Shown piece after piece: positions 10,752 through 20,732 of a stretch of DNA of 64,000 bases (position 1 is the stretch's first letter; every line of letters begins with the position of its first letter). The translations under genes were made by a program, and so were the position numbers. The notes beneath the pieces were generated by a model, which saw nothing but the letters and a program-made list of their open reading frames with translations, was not told the DNA's origin and searched no databases. This stretch comes from Gigaspora margarita (lineage: Eukaryota; Glomeromycota; Glomeromycetes; Diversisporales; Gigasporaceae). The stretch covers positions 299,498 through 363,497 of the forward strand of contig WTPW01000072.1 in assembly GCA_009809945.1 (NCBI GenBank), given 5' to 3'.

Positions 10752-13005
10752 ATGGACAAAGCGAAAACTAAATATTACAAACCTACTAGTACAGAAATCG
10801 ATGAAATAATTAACACACAGTTCCTAAGAACACTCAAAAGGCAACAGCAAAATAGGTAAAGATTTTAAAAAACTGGCGACGTGATATAGGATATCACTAT
10901 GGAATTGAAACGGTTATGAATAAAGACCAGCTTGAACATGAGATGTCCGAATTTATCATAGGGATTCGACAAGTCAACACCAATAAAGAATATGCTCCAT
11001 CTTCTCTCATCAACTGTATTAAGTTACTTAGTGTTTATATTCTAAAGAATCCAAAGGGCACTAAGTCTTTTAACATATCAAATAGAAAGGAATTTGCTCA
11101 TTTATGGGAAACATTAAATGGGAAAATGAAAAGGTTTAAAAAGGAAGAAATAGTGTTACGTCATCATGATCATCTTACAGATACTGAACTACAGACATCT
11201 TTTAGCATTATACAGTCGCTTAATAATACTCCACAAGGCCTACAGTATCAAGTCTTTATGTGGTGTTGCTTACTGTTCCAACCCTGTGGTGGTGAACACT
11301 ACAATATATTAACTGAACAATTTGAATTTACCTCTACTGGTAGAATTTATTTTAAAAAAATATTCCCAAAAAATGACCAAGGTGGAGTGGATGGCAGTTC
11401 AGACACACTTATTATACCTGTTTCACCTGATTCTGAAAGTTCCTAAGGCCCTATTTATGATATCAAACTTTTATTTTTCAAAAAGACCACAAATTCCAAA
11501 TGTGCTTTTTTTCATCTAAAAATTAATAAGAAAATCAGAAGTAAGTGTTGATATTAATTTAATAATAAAAAAATTGTTATCCCTTAAACCGTATTCCAGG
11601 CAAATTTGCCTAGAAAATTAAAAACTATTTATAATTTTTTAAATAAAACAAAAATTTATTAAGAATATGGGATATACTTTCTTTATAAAATACTTTTTTT
11701 AAAACATATTTTATAAACTTTCTTAGAAAAATTTTTTAAAATTATTAGAAAACTTTTATACAATAAAACTTTAAAATTTTTATTTAAAAATTTTTACAAT
11801 AGAATTTTTCTTTAACTTTTCTTAAATTTTATATGTTCCTGTCTATAAAAAAAAATTTTCACTTCTAATACAAGTCATAATTTTTATAAGTAAATCACAA
11901 AAGTTGCAATAATAAAAGTTGTAATCCTTTTTATAAACTACAATATATATTAAAAACAGAGGGCTAAAGCTAATATTTATAGAGTTCACTAATAATTAGT
12001 GATAATTTTTTTTGGTTAAAATTTTTTTAAAATTGTCTATTTTTAGCTTATAAGCAACTTATACTTTTTTCTTATAATATAAAATTAAATTTTACTAAAA
12101 TATAATCCTTATTTTTAAATATTATTAAATAAAATTTTATTTTAATATTTTAATTTTTAAAAAAAGTAGATCATAAGTATATTTATAGTATTTTTTCAGG
12201 CAAATTTGGCTGGAACAGCCTACAGATTAAGGGATAATACCTATTTTTTTTTATTTAGATTTTTCAAGTGATCTGTGGTATCTTGATATAAGATTAGGTG
12301 AAAAATCTTGTAGATCTTTCATGAAGGAAATTTGTAACGCAGCAGGAATTGACATAAAAGATCATGATATTGTAAATCACTCAGGCTGATCAACACCAAT
12401 CACTTCCCTTTTTCAAAAAGGCATTACAATGGATACTACTATGTCCATTACTGGACATAAAAGTGAGTCATCCTATCAGATTTATGCTTGACCTTCTAAC
12501 AAGCAAAAAGAAGATGCTTTGTATTTATTGATTAATATTGTGGGAACATTGCTCTTGGGTTCACAAGAACAGGAAGATTTCACCAAGGTAATATCAATCA
12601 TTTTTTTAGATATAAATTTTTTAAGGTTTTATTGATTTTGAATTATTTACAGAATGATGAGATTATGAATTCAAACCATATAAGTTTATAATTGGTTTTA
12701 TTACAAATAATAAAATTTTATGATTTATTATTTTTTTTTTTTTAGCACAAGACTTTTTCAGCTGATAATTCTAACCTAACAAAGCAATTCTGTCAACTAC
12801 TACATAACACTGCTAAAATGAATCTGCTATTGCATATAAATGCTACAAAATGAAATCCTATACTTGGTGGACGTCAAACGATTCATAAAGCTCCAAGTGA
12901 AAACAATTCGTGTGGAAGTGCTTCTAAAGATAAATTTTATGAAAATACTTCTGGCACTATCATAAAGAATTATTATATAACCACTGAGTATATTAATATT
13001 AATTG
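10752..13005 (+). pseudogene. Crypton-type tyrosine recombinase (DUF3504-like), decayed
   Basis: The start MDKAKTKYYKPTSTEID (10752) is followed by frameshifts near 10830–10856. The best-preserved block is 10916–11446 (MNKDQLEHEMSEFI…, YAPSSLINCI…, NTPQGLQYQVFMWCCLLF…GGEHYN), which I recognise as the DUF3504/Crypton recombinase fold. A likely intron (11541–12258, GTAAGT donor, TTTAG acceptor) holds a MITE. The catalytic C-terminal part is in 12259–12587: NHSG*STPI, then SITGHKSESSY, so the HxxR, GHK and Y landmarks of a tyrosine recombinase can be placed. Two further introns (12588–12652, and one ending at 12745) precede a tail to about 13005. The active-site arginine codon is TGA (12387), and TGA also replaces arginine at 12489 and 12851; all three fit CGA-to-TGA change. 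The enzyme would cut and rejoin DNA for Crypton movement. This copy is inactive. Confidence 0.75.
11577..12237. repeat. MITE inside a Crypton intron
   Basis: The ends are TTATCCCTTAAACCG (left) and the complement of TTATCCCTTAATCTG (right), each followed inward by GGCAAATTTG. The interior is AT-rich and non-coding. The element lies wholly within the inferred intron 11541–12258, which explains why that intron is ten times longer than its neighbours. Confidence 0.65.
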
Positions 13006-13889
13006 AATTTATGTAATTAATATGCTTTTATTGAGATGTATACAAAATTTGTAATTTGAAAAATTAAATGCTAAGAATTTTAAAAATAAGCATTTGAGTA
13101 TTTATTTTTGCCAAATAACCAAAATAGATGACTATTTGTTGCTGAATAACCAAAATAAGCTATAGATTTCTGCCAAATAACTAAATAGATTTTTTTTTGC
13201 CAAATAATCTGAGTTATTTAACAGTTTGATCATAGTAACCTGACAGATAACAAAATATATTCGTTGAACATAAAATTAAAAGAAAATAATAAAAAGTAAT
13301 TATATTTTGATGAAACTTTTAGGATAGATGTAGTTTGGTCTCCCAAATAAGTTTACTTAAGTGCAAATAAAGATTTATATAGTAGAATTTAGACTTTACT
13401 ATGTAGCTACTATTGGTGATTGGCCAAAAATTGATTTTATCCAAAAAATAAGCAACCCCAGATTTTTGTGTCCAAAATCGTCCAAAAAAGATAGCTTATT
13501 TTCTGAAGCATAAAGTCTATAAATATATACTGTATATTGCAGTATGATAGAAAGTAGTTGATTGGCCAATATTACACAAATTATTTATATTAGTTTTAAA
13601 GTACTTCCTATATAAAAGTGTAATCACTCATATAACAAGTGGCTGAGCATGCTATTTACAATTAAATAATTTTTAGAATATGTTGGTTTTTCGCTTTACT
13701 AGTAGTTGGCAAATTTAATCAGATATAATCAGATTCCTCAGAACTTGTACTATTGCCTTATATTTACTAATAACTAAATAGTAAATAGTTAAGTAGGCTC
13801 GTAAGACTTTTTTGAAGTTTTTTGACAGGTTTTCAAAGTTTTATTTCTATGGCTAATGTAGTCTTGAAACTTGTACTCAAAACTAGGTA

Positions 13890-14068
13890 TAGAGGTTGGA
13901 ACAGTTTTAAAAATGCGGGTTTATCACATCAAATTTGGGTTTATCCTGCCAAAATTCAGGTTTATTACATAAATTATTAGTAATTGATGTAATAAACCCA
14001 AATTTTTGTGTGATAAACCTGAATTTTAATGTGAAAACCAGAATTTTTAAAACTGGTTCCAACCTCTA
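13890..14068. mobile_element. Small hAT MITE with 8-bp duplication and an empty-site counterpart
   Basis: The termini TAGAGGTTGGAAC and the complement are flanked by ACTAGGTA (13882–13889) and TCTAGGTA (14069–14076). The opposite arm of the surrounding palindrome (about 16560–16600, read reversed) has a single GATCTAGGTAATAAG with no insert, so it serves as an empty site. The interior is an imperfect palindrome of GGTTTAT and AATTTTT words. Confidence 0.8.
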
Positions 14069-14225
14069 TCTAGGTAATAAGAAATATTCAAATAATACTT
14101 AATTTTAGAAATAGTGGTAGAGTATGGTTAAAGTATATTAAGTGTAAAAAAAAAGTATTAGCTATTAGGCAGTAATTACAATATAATTCTTGCAGGTGGA
14201 ATTACTTTGGATTCTATTATATATA

Positions 14226-15195
14226 AGGTAAAATGAGGTATTGTGACGAAGTTAACTTTGATTGATCATATCACGTGACTTATCCAACAGAATCGAATGA
14301 TTTTGATATCAACTAGTTCGTCTCACAAAGATGAATCTAATGGTATAAAAATCATTAAATTCTAATCACTGGATCAAAAGATATTATCATTCAAAGGTAA
14401 AGAAACTAAAGTAAAGATTTTAGAGGGAGTGGGGGTATTGTGACGAATTTGTAATATCTTGTGATACAACAACCAGAATTGGATAATTTTTATACCATTC
14501 GATTCGTCTCGATGAGATGAATCGAATCGTGGTTAGATNATCNAATTCTGATCACTGGATCANAAGATAATGATNATTATGTACGANACACTACGATACA
14601 AAAATAATTTTGAGGGTATTATGACGAAACGCAAAGTTAGCTATAAGGTATGTGCCTTTTGGTACTATGCAAATCGCTATTTATGCTCTAAGTAAAGTTG
14701 TTCGGGCTATCAAATTACGTGTGCCCTAAAAGTTTCATAAAATTTAAACAAGTTTTTATTAATTGACTTTTATAAAATACGTTCTTACGAAAAAAATCTA
14801 AATTTTTTCGTAGAAGCGTATTTTGTAAAAATCGATTAATAAAAAGTTGTTTAAATTTTATGAAATTTTTAGGGCACACGTAATTTGATAGCCTGAACAA
14901 CTTTACTTAGAGCATAAATAGCGATTTGCATAGTACCAAAAGGCACTTACCTTATAGCTAACTTTTGCGTTTCGTCATAATACCCTCAAAATTATTTTTG
15001 TATTGTAGAGTCGTACGTACATAATCATCATTATCTTGTGATCCAATGATCGGAATTCGATGATCTAACCACTATTCGATTCATCTCATCGAGACGAATC
15101 GAATGATATAAAATTATCCATTTCTGGTCGTTGTGTCACAAGATAATACAAATTCGTCACAATACCCCCCTTCGTCACAATACCCCATTTTACCT
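14226..15195. repeat. 970-bp foldback element, TA-flanked
   Basis: The whole element is a long inverted repeat centred near 14800. The outer ends are AGGTAAAATGAGGTATTG and its complement, flanked by TA. The inner arms (about 14640–14960) pair almost base for base, including CATAGTACCAAAAGGCAC and CTAAGTAAAGTTGTTC. Several N bases lie in the left arm. The motif TCGTCTC…GAGACGAATCGAAT occurs in each arm and recurs in other foldbacks of the window. No coding sequence. Confidence 0.8.
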
Positions 15196-15326
15196 TATAG
15201 TTTAGACACAATGAATTTTTAAATTTTTTTAATATTAAATATGTTTAATATTTGTAAATTTTGGATTGTATTAAGGATAGATAATATGTAAACAATATTC
15301 ATACTTGTAACAACTAGTATAACTAG

Positions 15327-15330
<4 letters not shown>

Positions 15331-15368
<38 letters not shown>

Positions 15369-15954
15369 TTTCTTTGGGCGTACACCCGAAGCCACAGTTG
15401 GCAGTCTTTTTTATTAAGGTCATAAATCGTGGGGACCCAACAGGGTCCTACATTTGTACATTTGTAAAGATCTACATATGTGCATCTATTACTATTTTTG
15501 ATTTCTACCGCGGCTAACCGGTTCTAAGCCATCCTATTATCCTATTTTTATTCTAACCGAACTTAATCGGCTAACCCTTTTTACAACTGGGGGATTTAAC
15601 CAGAACTGTCCAAGTATTTGAGCGCAAATGCACCAATGGTATTCGAGTTCGACCGGACATATCCCTCATTCCAAATCTTTCTAGAAGTTTTTCACCCCTG
15701 AGAAAAGTCTAAGAACCCCGTTAGAGCAGATTACTCAATATCTATCCAAATTGTCCAGAGAGCCTTGGTCAGAGCCAAGCCCGAAATGTGGCTGAGCTGT
15801 ACAAACATGGTCCTAACATCCTAATTCAGGCCGTCCTTCACATGATCATGTGTAGTTAATTTTTTACCGTTCGTAAGACTTGAACTGGCGACATTGTGTT
15901 TGAAACGGTTAATGTCCTGGGAGCGCAACCACTATGCTATCGACCCGCAGGACT
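15331..15954 (-). mobile_element. tRNA-derived SINE
   Basis: Read on the minus strand, the head (15954 downward) has a tRNA-like A box TAGCATAGTGG (15929–15939) and B box GTTCAAGTC (15877–15885) at normal spacing, which would be a pol III promoter. A unique body of about 500 bases and a poly(A) tail (poly(T) on the plus strand, 15331–15365) follow. AACTAGAATTTT flanks both sides (from 15321 and from 15955), a target-site duplication. It has a markedly higher GC content than its surroundings. Movement would need a LINE in trans, and none was seen here. Confidence 0.85.
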
Positions 15955-16929
15955 AACTAGAATTTTTAATATTTTTGTATTTTAAAAACTTTATATTATC
16001 ACTTTGAATTGCCAAAAAAAGTTGCTGATTAAAAAAAAAATCTCGTTCTACTAAACTTATTAATAAAATATATTGTTTTTTAAATAAAGCATACGTGGTA
16101 TAAAGTATTTTAAAATCATAAAATAATAACTTAATTCGATAAATTGATTTATAAATTTCTTTATTTTGTTTACGTTGAATGTGAATTTTTTATCAATGCG
16201 AGCATGTTTTGAAATTCTATTACAACCCATGTGTATACAAAATTAATTTAAGTAGATTTAAAACTCACTATAATTCTGTTCCTATAACATATATATTCTA
16301 GTTACATTATTCTAACTATACAAAAATCTACAAAATTTGATTTGATATAAAATATATCTAATTCATATAATATTAAAAAAAAAAAGAATTTAAAAAATCT
16401 ATCATATCCATATCATAACAAAAATTCAAGATAACATTACCTGCAATCTGCAAAAATTATTCCAAATTTTAACTACTATCTAAATGCTTTTTTTCACACT
16501 TGTAAGCTTTATATGATACAAATAGTAAAAATTATATTTTTTACAAATTAAGTGTTATTCAAATATTTCTTATTACCTAGATCTTGAGTACAAGTTTCAA
16601 GACTACATTAGTCATAGAAATAAACCTTTGAAAAAACCTCAAAAAAAAGTCTTATAAACTTATTTAACAATTTACTATTTAGTTATTAGTAAATATATAG
16701 CATTAGCAAAGGTCCCTAGAGAATCTGATTATATCTGATTAAATTTGCCAACTACTAGTAAAGTAAAAAACCAACATATTTAAAAAATTATTTAATTGTA
16801 GGTGGCATGCTCAGCCACTTGTCATATAAGCGATTACACTTTTATATAGGAAGTACTTTAAAACTATATAAATAATTTGTGTAACAATCTACATTCAATT
16901 GTATCATATTGGCCAATCAAAACAACTTT

Positions 16930-18030
16930 CTATCATGCTGTATATTGCTAAAAATAAGCCACTTCCAAAATAAATTACTCTTCTATTGGTCAAAAAACTC
17001 AAAAACATCTTTGATTTGAAAATAAGCTACCCACAATCGATGAAAGTTGCTATATAGTAAAGTCCAAACTTTACTAAGTAAATCGATTAAACTTGCTTAA
17101 GTAAACTTATTTAGAAGATCAAAATACATATTCTCTGAAATTTACAACAAAATTGGAGAACTTTTTATTAAGGGGCATCTATAAATAACATTATGTTTGA
17201 GGGGGGTCCCCCAAAATGTAACGATTTTTCAATATGTAGGGGGTTCCCCCAACATAACGCAATTTTTTTATAAAAAATTTGTCTAAAACTTGATCTAGTG
17301 GTCCAAATTGGATAATTTTGGCCATTCAAATCATCTCGAGGAGAGGATTCGAATGGTACCAAAATTATTTGATTTGGATTACTGGATTATGTTTTATTAA
17401 CGAAATACTATTGGTTATTATGTTTTCTTATAAAATTACTATAAAATCAATAGTATTTCATTAATAAAACATGATCCAGTGATCCAAATGAAATGATTTT
17501 GTACCATTTGGTTCGTCTCATAGAGACGAATCGAATGGTACCAAAATTATCCAGATTGGATTACTGGGTCATAATATATTCATGTTTTTGTAAAATTATA
17601 TATATAAATATATGGATTTTTAAAAATTTTTTTATATAGTAGAGGGGGGGTCAAGAGCTACTATGTAGGGGTACATAACGTTATTTATAGATGCCCCTAA
17701 TTGGTTTTTAATTTTTATGCCCAACATAGAGATTAAAATTATATTAAAATATATTTAATAAAAATTAAAATTAAAAGTCAAATAATAAAAAGTACTCCTA
17801 TTTTGATGAAACTTTCAGCATATGTGTAGTTGAGTCTTCCAAACAAGTCTACTTAAGCACTAATAATTGATTTACATAGTAAAATTTAGACTTTACTATG
17901 TAACAACTATTGGTGACTAACCAAAAATTGATTATATTTAAAATTAAGCTAGCCAGATTTTTAGTGTCCAAAATCATCCAAAAAAGGTAGCTTATTTTTG
18001 GAAACATATAGTATATTTTTATATTTTAAA
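16930..18030. mobile_element. Second family-B long-TIR element
   Basis: The left arm (16930–17168) and right arm (about 17740–18030) are inverted copies. Landmarks are AAAAATAAGC, GTTGCTATATAGTAAAGTC, CTTAAGTAAACTTATT and TTTTTATTA. The arms match those of 9832–13518. The centre is occupied by a separate foldback at 17172–17697. Confidence 0.65.
17172..17697. mobile_element. Foldback MITE with 3-bp TAA duplication (Harbinger-like)
   Basis: The termini GGGGCATCTATAAATAAC and complement are flanked by TAA on both sides (17169–17171 and 17698–17700). A TWA target and a G-rich tip suggest PIF/Harbinger-type mobilisation. The interior has nested stems: TGTTTTATTAACGAAATAC with its complement at 17386–17475, and TCGTCTC…GAGACGAATCGAATGG near 17510–17540. 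Confidence 0.65.
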
Positions 18031-18463
18031 CAAGTTTACTTAAATACAAAGTAAGAATTAAGAAACTTGTTTAAAATTTAAAAATATATTATATTATTCA
18101 AACTCAAACTAGTTTGCAAACTTCAAATCAAACTCAAATCAAACTTTGTATAAAATTTGGGTTTGATTTGAGTTTGATTATTTTTTTATTTGAGTTTGGT
18201 TTGATTTCAAACTTTATAAAATATATAGTTTGAGTTTGGTTTGATTTGGGGTTTGATCAAACTCAAATCAAACCTGGATCCAACTTCAGAACCCTAGTTA
18301 ATATATTATTCTCTTCTGTATATAATAATATTAAATTTAATAAATGAAAAAGAGCAAGATCTCAGTTATAAAATAGAAAAAATATTAAAATATTACCAAG
18401 AGGTCTGGAACCTTTAATATTTATATAATATATAATTATATATAAGTTAAGAAAAAAACTTAA

Positions 18464-18632
18464 TAGTTAAGTGTCAAATATCAGCTGATATCATAGGGTA
18501 GAGAAAAGGTAGACAAAATCTCAGGTCTAAATATGTATATATAACCAATCAGAACAACCAAATTCCTCAGGAGGTGGAAGAGGAGTGGGCTCTATAGTAA
18601 ACTGATCTCAGCTAATATCTGACACATCCCTA
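18464..18632. repeat. Short inverted-repeat element
   Basis: GTGTCAAATATCAGCTGA on the left pairs with the complement of TCAGCTAATATCTGACAC on the right. The right tip read inward is TAGGGATGTGTC, which resembles hAT tips seen elsewhere here. No target duplication was found. Confidence 0.45.
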
Positions 18633-18694
18633 ATATTACTAAGAAAAAAATCTCTACAATATATAAATATTTATAACTAAAAATAAAATAATTT

Positions 18695-19060
18695 AAGAGT
18701 AGTTCACAGTTGAAGGGTATAAATTTCATAGTAAAAATCAGCAAAGATTTACTAATTGCCTTATATAGAAATAGAATCTCATATAATTCTGTTCTTAAGA
18801 AAAAACCCTATAGTAAAAAATCAAAATATACTCATATCTTGTGATCTATCCAGCCAATTTTAATGATTTTATTTCTATTAGAATCAGAAAAATTAGACCT
18901 ACAACTTTTATTAGAAGCTAAAAGAAGGTTTATATAATAAAAAATACTTTTATATATAAGCAAGCTAGATTCCTGTACTATAAAAAATATATGAATTTTC
19001 ATTTTTGTTTATTATAAGATCTGCAATTTTTTACTCCTTTAGAAGTGAACTACCCTTCGA
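18695..19060. repeat. Degenerate foldback with TCTTGTGATC motif
   Basis: The ends GAGTAGTTCAC and GTGAACTACCC are inverted. The centre holds ATATCTTGTGATCTATCC followed by TTTTAATGATTTT, the same block found in the foldbacks at 60611–61120 and 62173–62601. No coding sequence. Confidence 0.5.
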
Positions 19061-19914
19061 ATATTTAAATATATATTTTTTAATTTAATTATTTCTATTA
19101 TATTCTTATTATTATTTAAATTTGCTTCTAGATTTTTTTAGTAATTTGTTTCTTTATTACTATCATTTTGATATAAGGTTTCAAATTTAGTATATATATT
19201 TTTATTTTGTTTAATTTTTTTTAACTTGTTTATTCTTTTTGTATTAATTTTAACTTGTAATTACTAACAGTCATAGGACATGTCCCCTAGAAATAAGTTT
19301 ATAATAAAAATTATAAAAAAACACATAAATTTACTATAAAATTTGAGCTAAAGATCCTTCTCAGCTTAACTAATTAACTTAAAATTAAATTTTGCGGGTA
19401 TATAGAACAAGAAAAGAAGAAAATTTTGAGCTTAAAAACTGTATTAAAATTTGTCAATTTTGCACTTTTTCAAAATGTAACTCTGTTAAAAACAAATATT
19501 TACAAATTTTAAATTAGCAGTTATATGTAAAATTATGCTTTAAACAACTTTACTTAGTGACGGAAGTAGGTTACCTTGTAGAAAAATGGGTTATCTATGT
19601 ACTAAAATTAAAATTTATTATATTTCATGATCTAACTTTTTTCCTTATTAGGTAATCTACTTTGGGCTCTTAAGCAAAGTTGTTCAGCATGTAATTTTAC
19701 ATTGCATCTAAGGTTGAAATGTGCTTTTTAGACCTTTTACCAAGTGAAAAATGGATTTAAATTTAGAAAAAAAAAATTTTTAAAAAAATTTTTTAAAAAA
19801 TTTTTTGTCTAACTTTAAACCCATTTTTCACTTGGTAAAAGATCCAAAAAGCACATTTCAACCTTAGATGCAATGTAAAATTACATGCTGAACAACTTTG
19901 CTTAAGATAGTGAT

Positions 19915-20000
19915 TGGACCCGTCCAAAAAAACTGCTACCCGGGTCACCTGATGGGTGGGCCCATCAGTCACCCAGGTAGAACCCAGGTGGGTTAAAAAA
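19915..20000. promoter_or_regulatory. Left subterminal motif cluster of the hAT transposon
   Basis: Inverted words GGGTCACCTGATGGGTGG and CCCATCAGTCACCCAGG, plus AACCCAGGTGGGTT, lie within 90 bases of the tip. Clustered subterminal motifs of this kind are usual transposase-binding sites in hAT elements; binding here is inferred. Confidence 0.5.
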
Positions 20001-20039
20001 ATCTACTCGGATAGTACATAAATATGATTGGCTAGATTA

Positions 20040-20400
20040 AATTGAATATAATAGCAATAGTGCGCTAATATGCATCCACTTATTTGCGTGAGTAATACAA
20101 GCTTCTGGAGAGAAAATAGCCAATCAGAGAGTGCAAATTTTGACTATTCTGGATCAGTCCGATGAAGAATTCGAACATGCGTAAAAGAAGAAAAGTGAAA
20201 ATACGCAACAACTAATGTTTAAATCGATCTTGGCGCACTAATTAAAAATGACAGGAATAAAATTTTACTTATATTAAGTATCACTCTAACCCTATAGCCT
20301 TTAACGTTAAGGCCCTAACCCTAAATTTTTATTTCATACACTTAGTTTTTTTACAAAATCAGAATTTCTTTTTTGGTTTGTGTTATGCATGCAAATAAGT
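20040..20400 (+). repeat. Dispersed repeat, copy 2 of 3
   Basis: Inverted relative to 6300–6660 and in the same orientation as 55755–55965. It contains the short telomere-like words CTCTAACCCTATAGCC and GGCCCTAACCCTAAA. It lies inside the hAT transposon 19908–24476. Confidence 0.7.
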
Positions 20401-20732
20401 AAAATGTGCTAGGATTTGTAAAACTGCTTTGTATTCTTAATTAGACCCACAAAAAATCTCTACCTGGGTAATTATTATATATCTCAGGTATTTATAATAA
20501 TACTTATTCTACCAGGATCTAATTTCTAATTCTTAAATTTAATAAATTGAATGTTTAAAACTTTCACATTATTTTGTTCTGAATTTAGTATAAATATAGA
20601 GATCTTTATTTATTAATATAAAATATTTTTTTAATTACAGGTAATATTTAAGTAATGCGATATATATTTAGTAAAAGATCAGTTTATCCAAATATTCAGG
20701 TAAAGAATTGTGTATTTAGGACCAAATATCAA

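Larger units (their letters stand above)
9832..13518. mobile_element. Long-TIR element (family B) carrying a Crypton remnant
   Basis: The left arm (9832–10130) begins CTTTATATTACC then AAAAATAAGCTACC. The right arm (about 13270–13518) is its inverted, diverged copy. The same arms bound 16930–18030, and a short version is 27878–28190. The ends fit TA target sites. Between the arms lie three hairpins and a Crypton-like recombinase pseudogene. Whether the Crypton inserted into the element or was captured by it cannot be decided from one copy. Confidence 0.6.
13519..16928. mobile_element. Palindromic element between the two family-B elements
   Basis: Bases 13519–14222 and 16440–16928 are inverted copies. 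Shared landmarks are CTGTATATTGCAG, TGATTGGCCAATAT, TCCTATATAAAAGTGTAATC, GTGGCTGAGCATGC and CTAGGTAATAAGAAATATT. The left arm is interrupted by a small hAT MITE (13890–14068) that the right arm lacks. The centre holds a foldback (14226–15195) and a SINE (15331–15954). About 470 bases on each side of the SINE to arm junction show nothing else. Confidence 0.6.
9661..18296. mobile_element. 8.6-kb composite hAT-type element with perfect 8-bp target duplication
   Basis: The left end TAGGGTTC (9661) and right end GAACCCTA (to 18296) are inverted, and both are flanked by GTTAATAT (9653–9660 and 18297–18304), a perfect 8-bp duplication typical of hAT transposition. About 180 bases of subterminal DNA on each side are inverted copies rich in TTTGAGTTTGATTTG. 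Inside, in order, are a long-TIR element carrying a Crypton (9832–13518), a palindromic element (13519–16928) holding a foldback, a SINE and a hAT MITE, and a second long-TIR element (16930–18030) holding a further foldback. No hAT transposase was seen inside, so the unit probably moved in trans, perhaps before it accumulated its cargo. Confidence 0.75.

Noticed and set aside
15877..15954. Genuine tRNA gene
   Set aside because: A and B boxes are present but the acceptor stem does not close, and the unit continues into a SINE body with poly(A) and target duplication.
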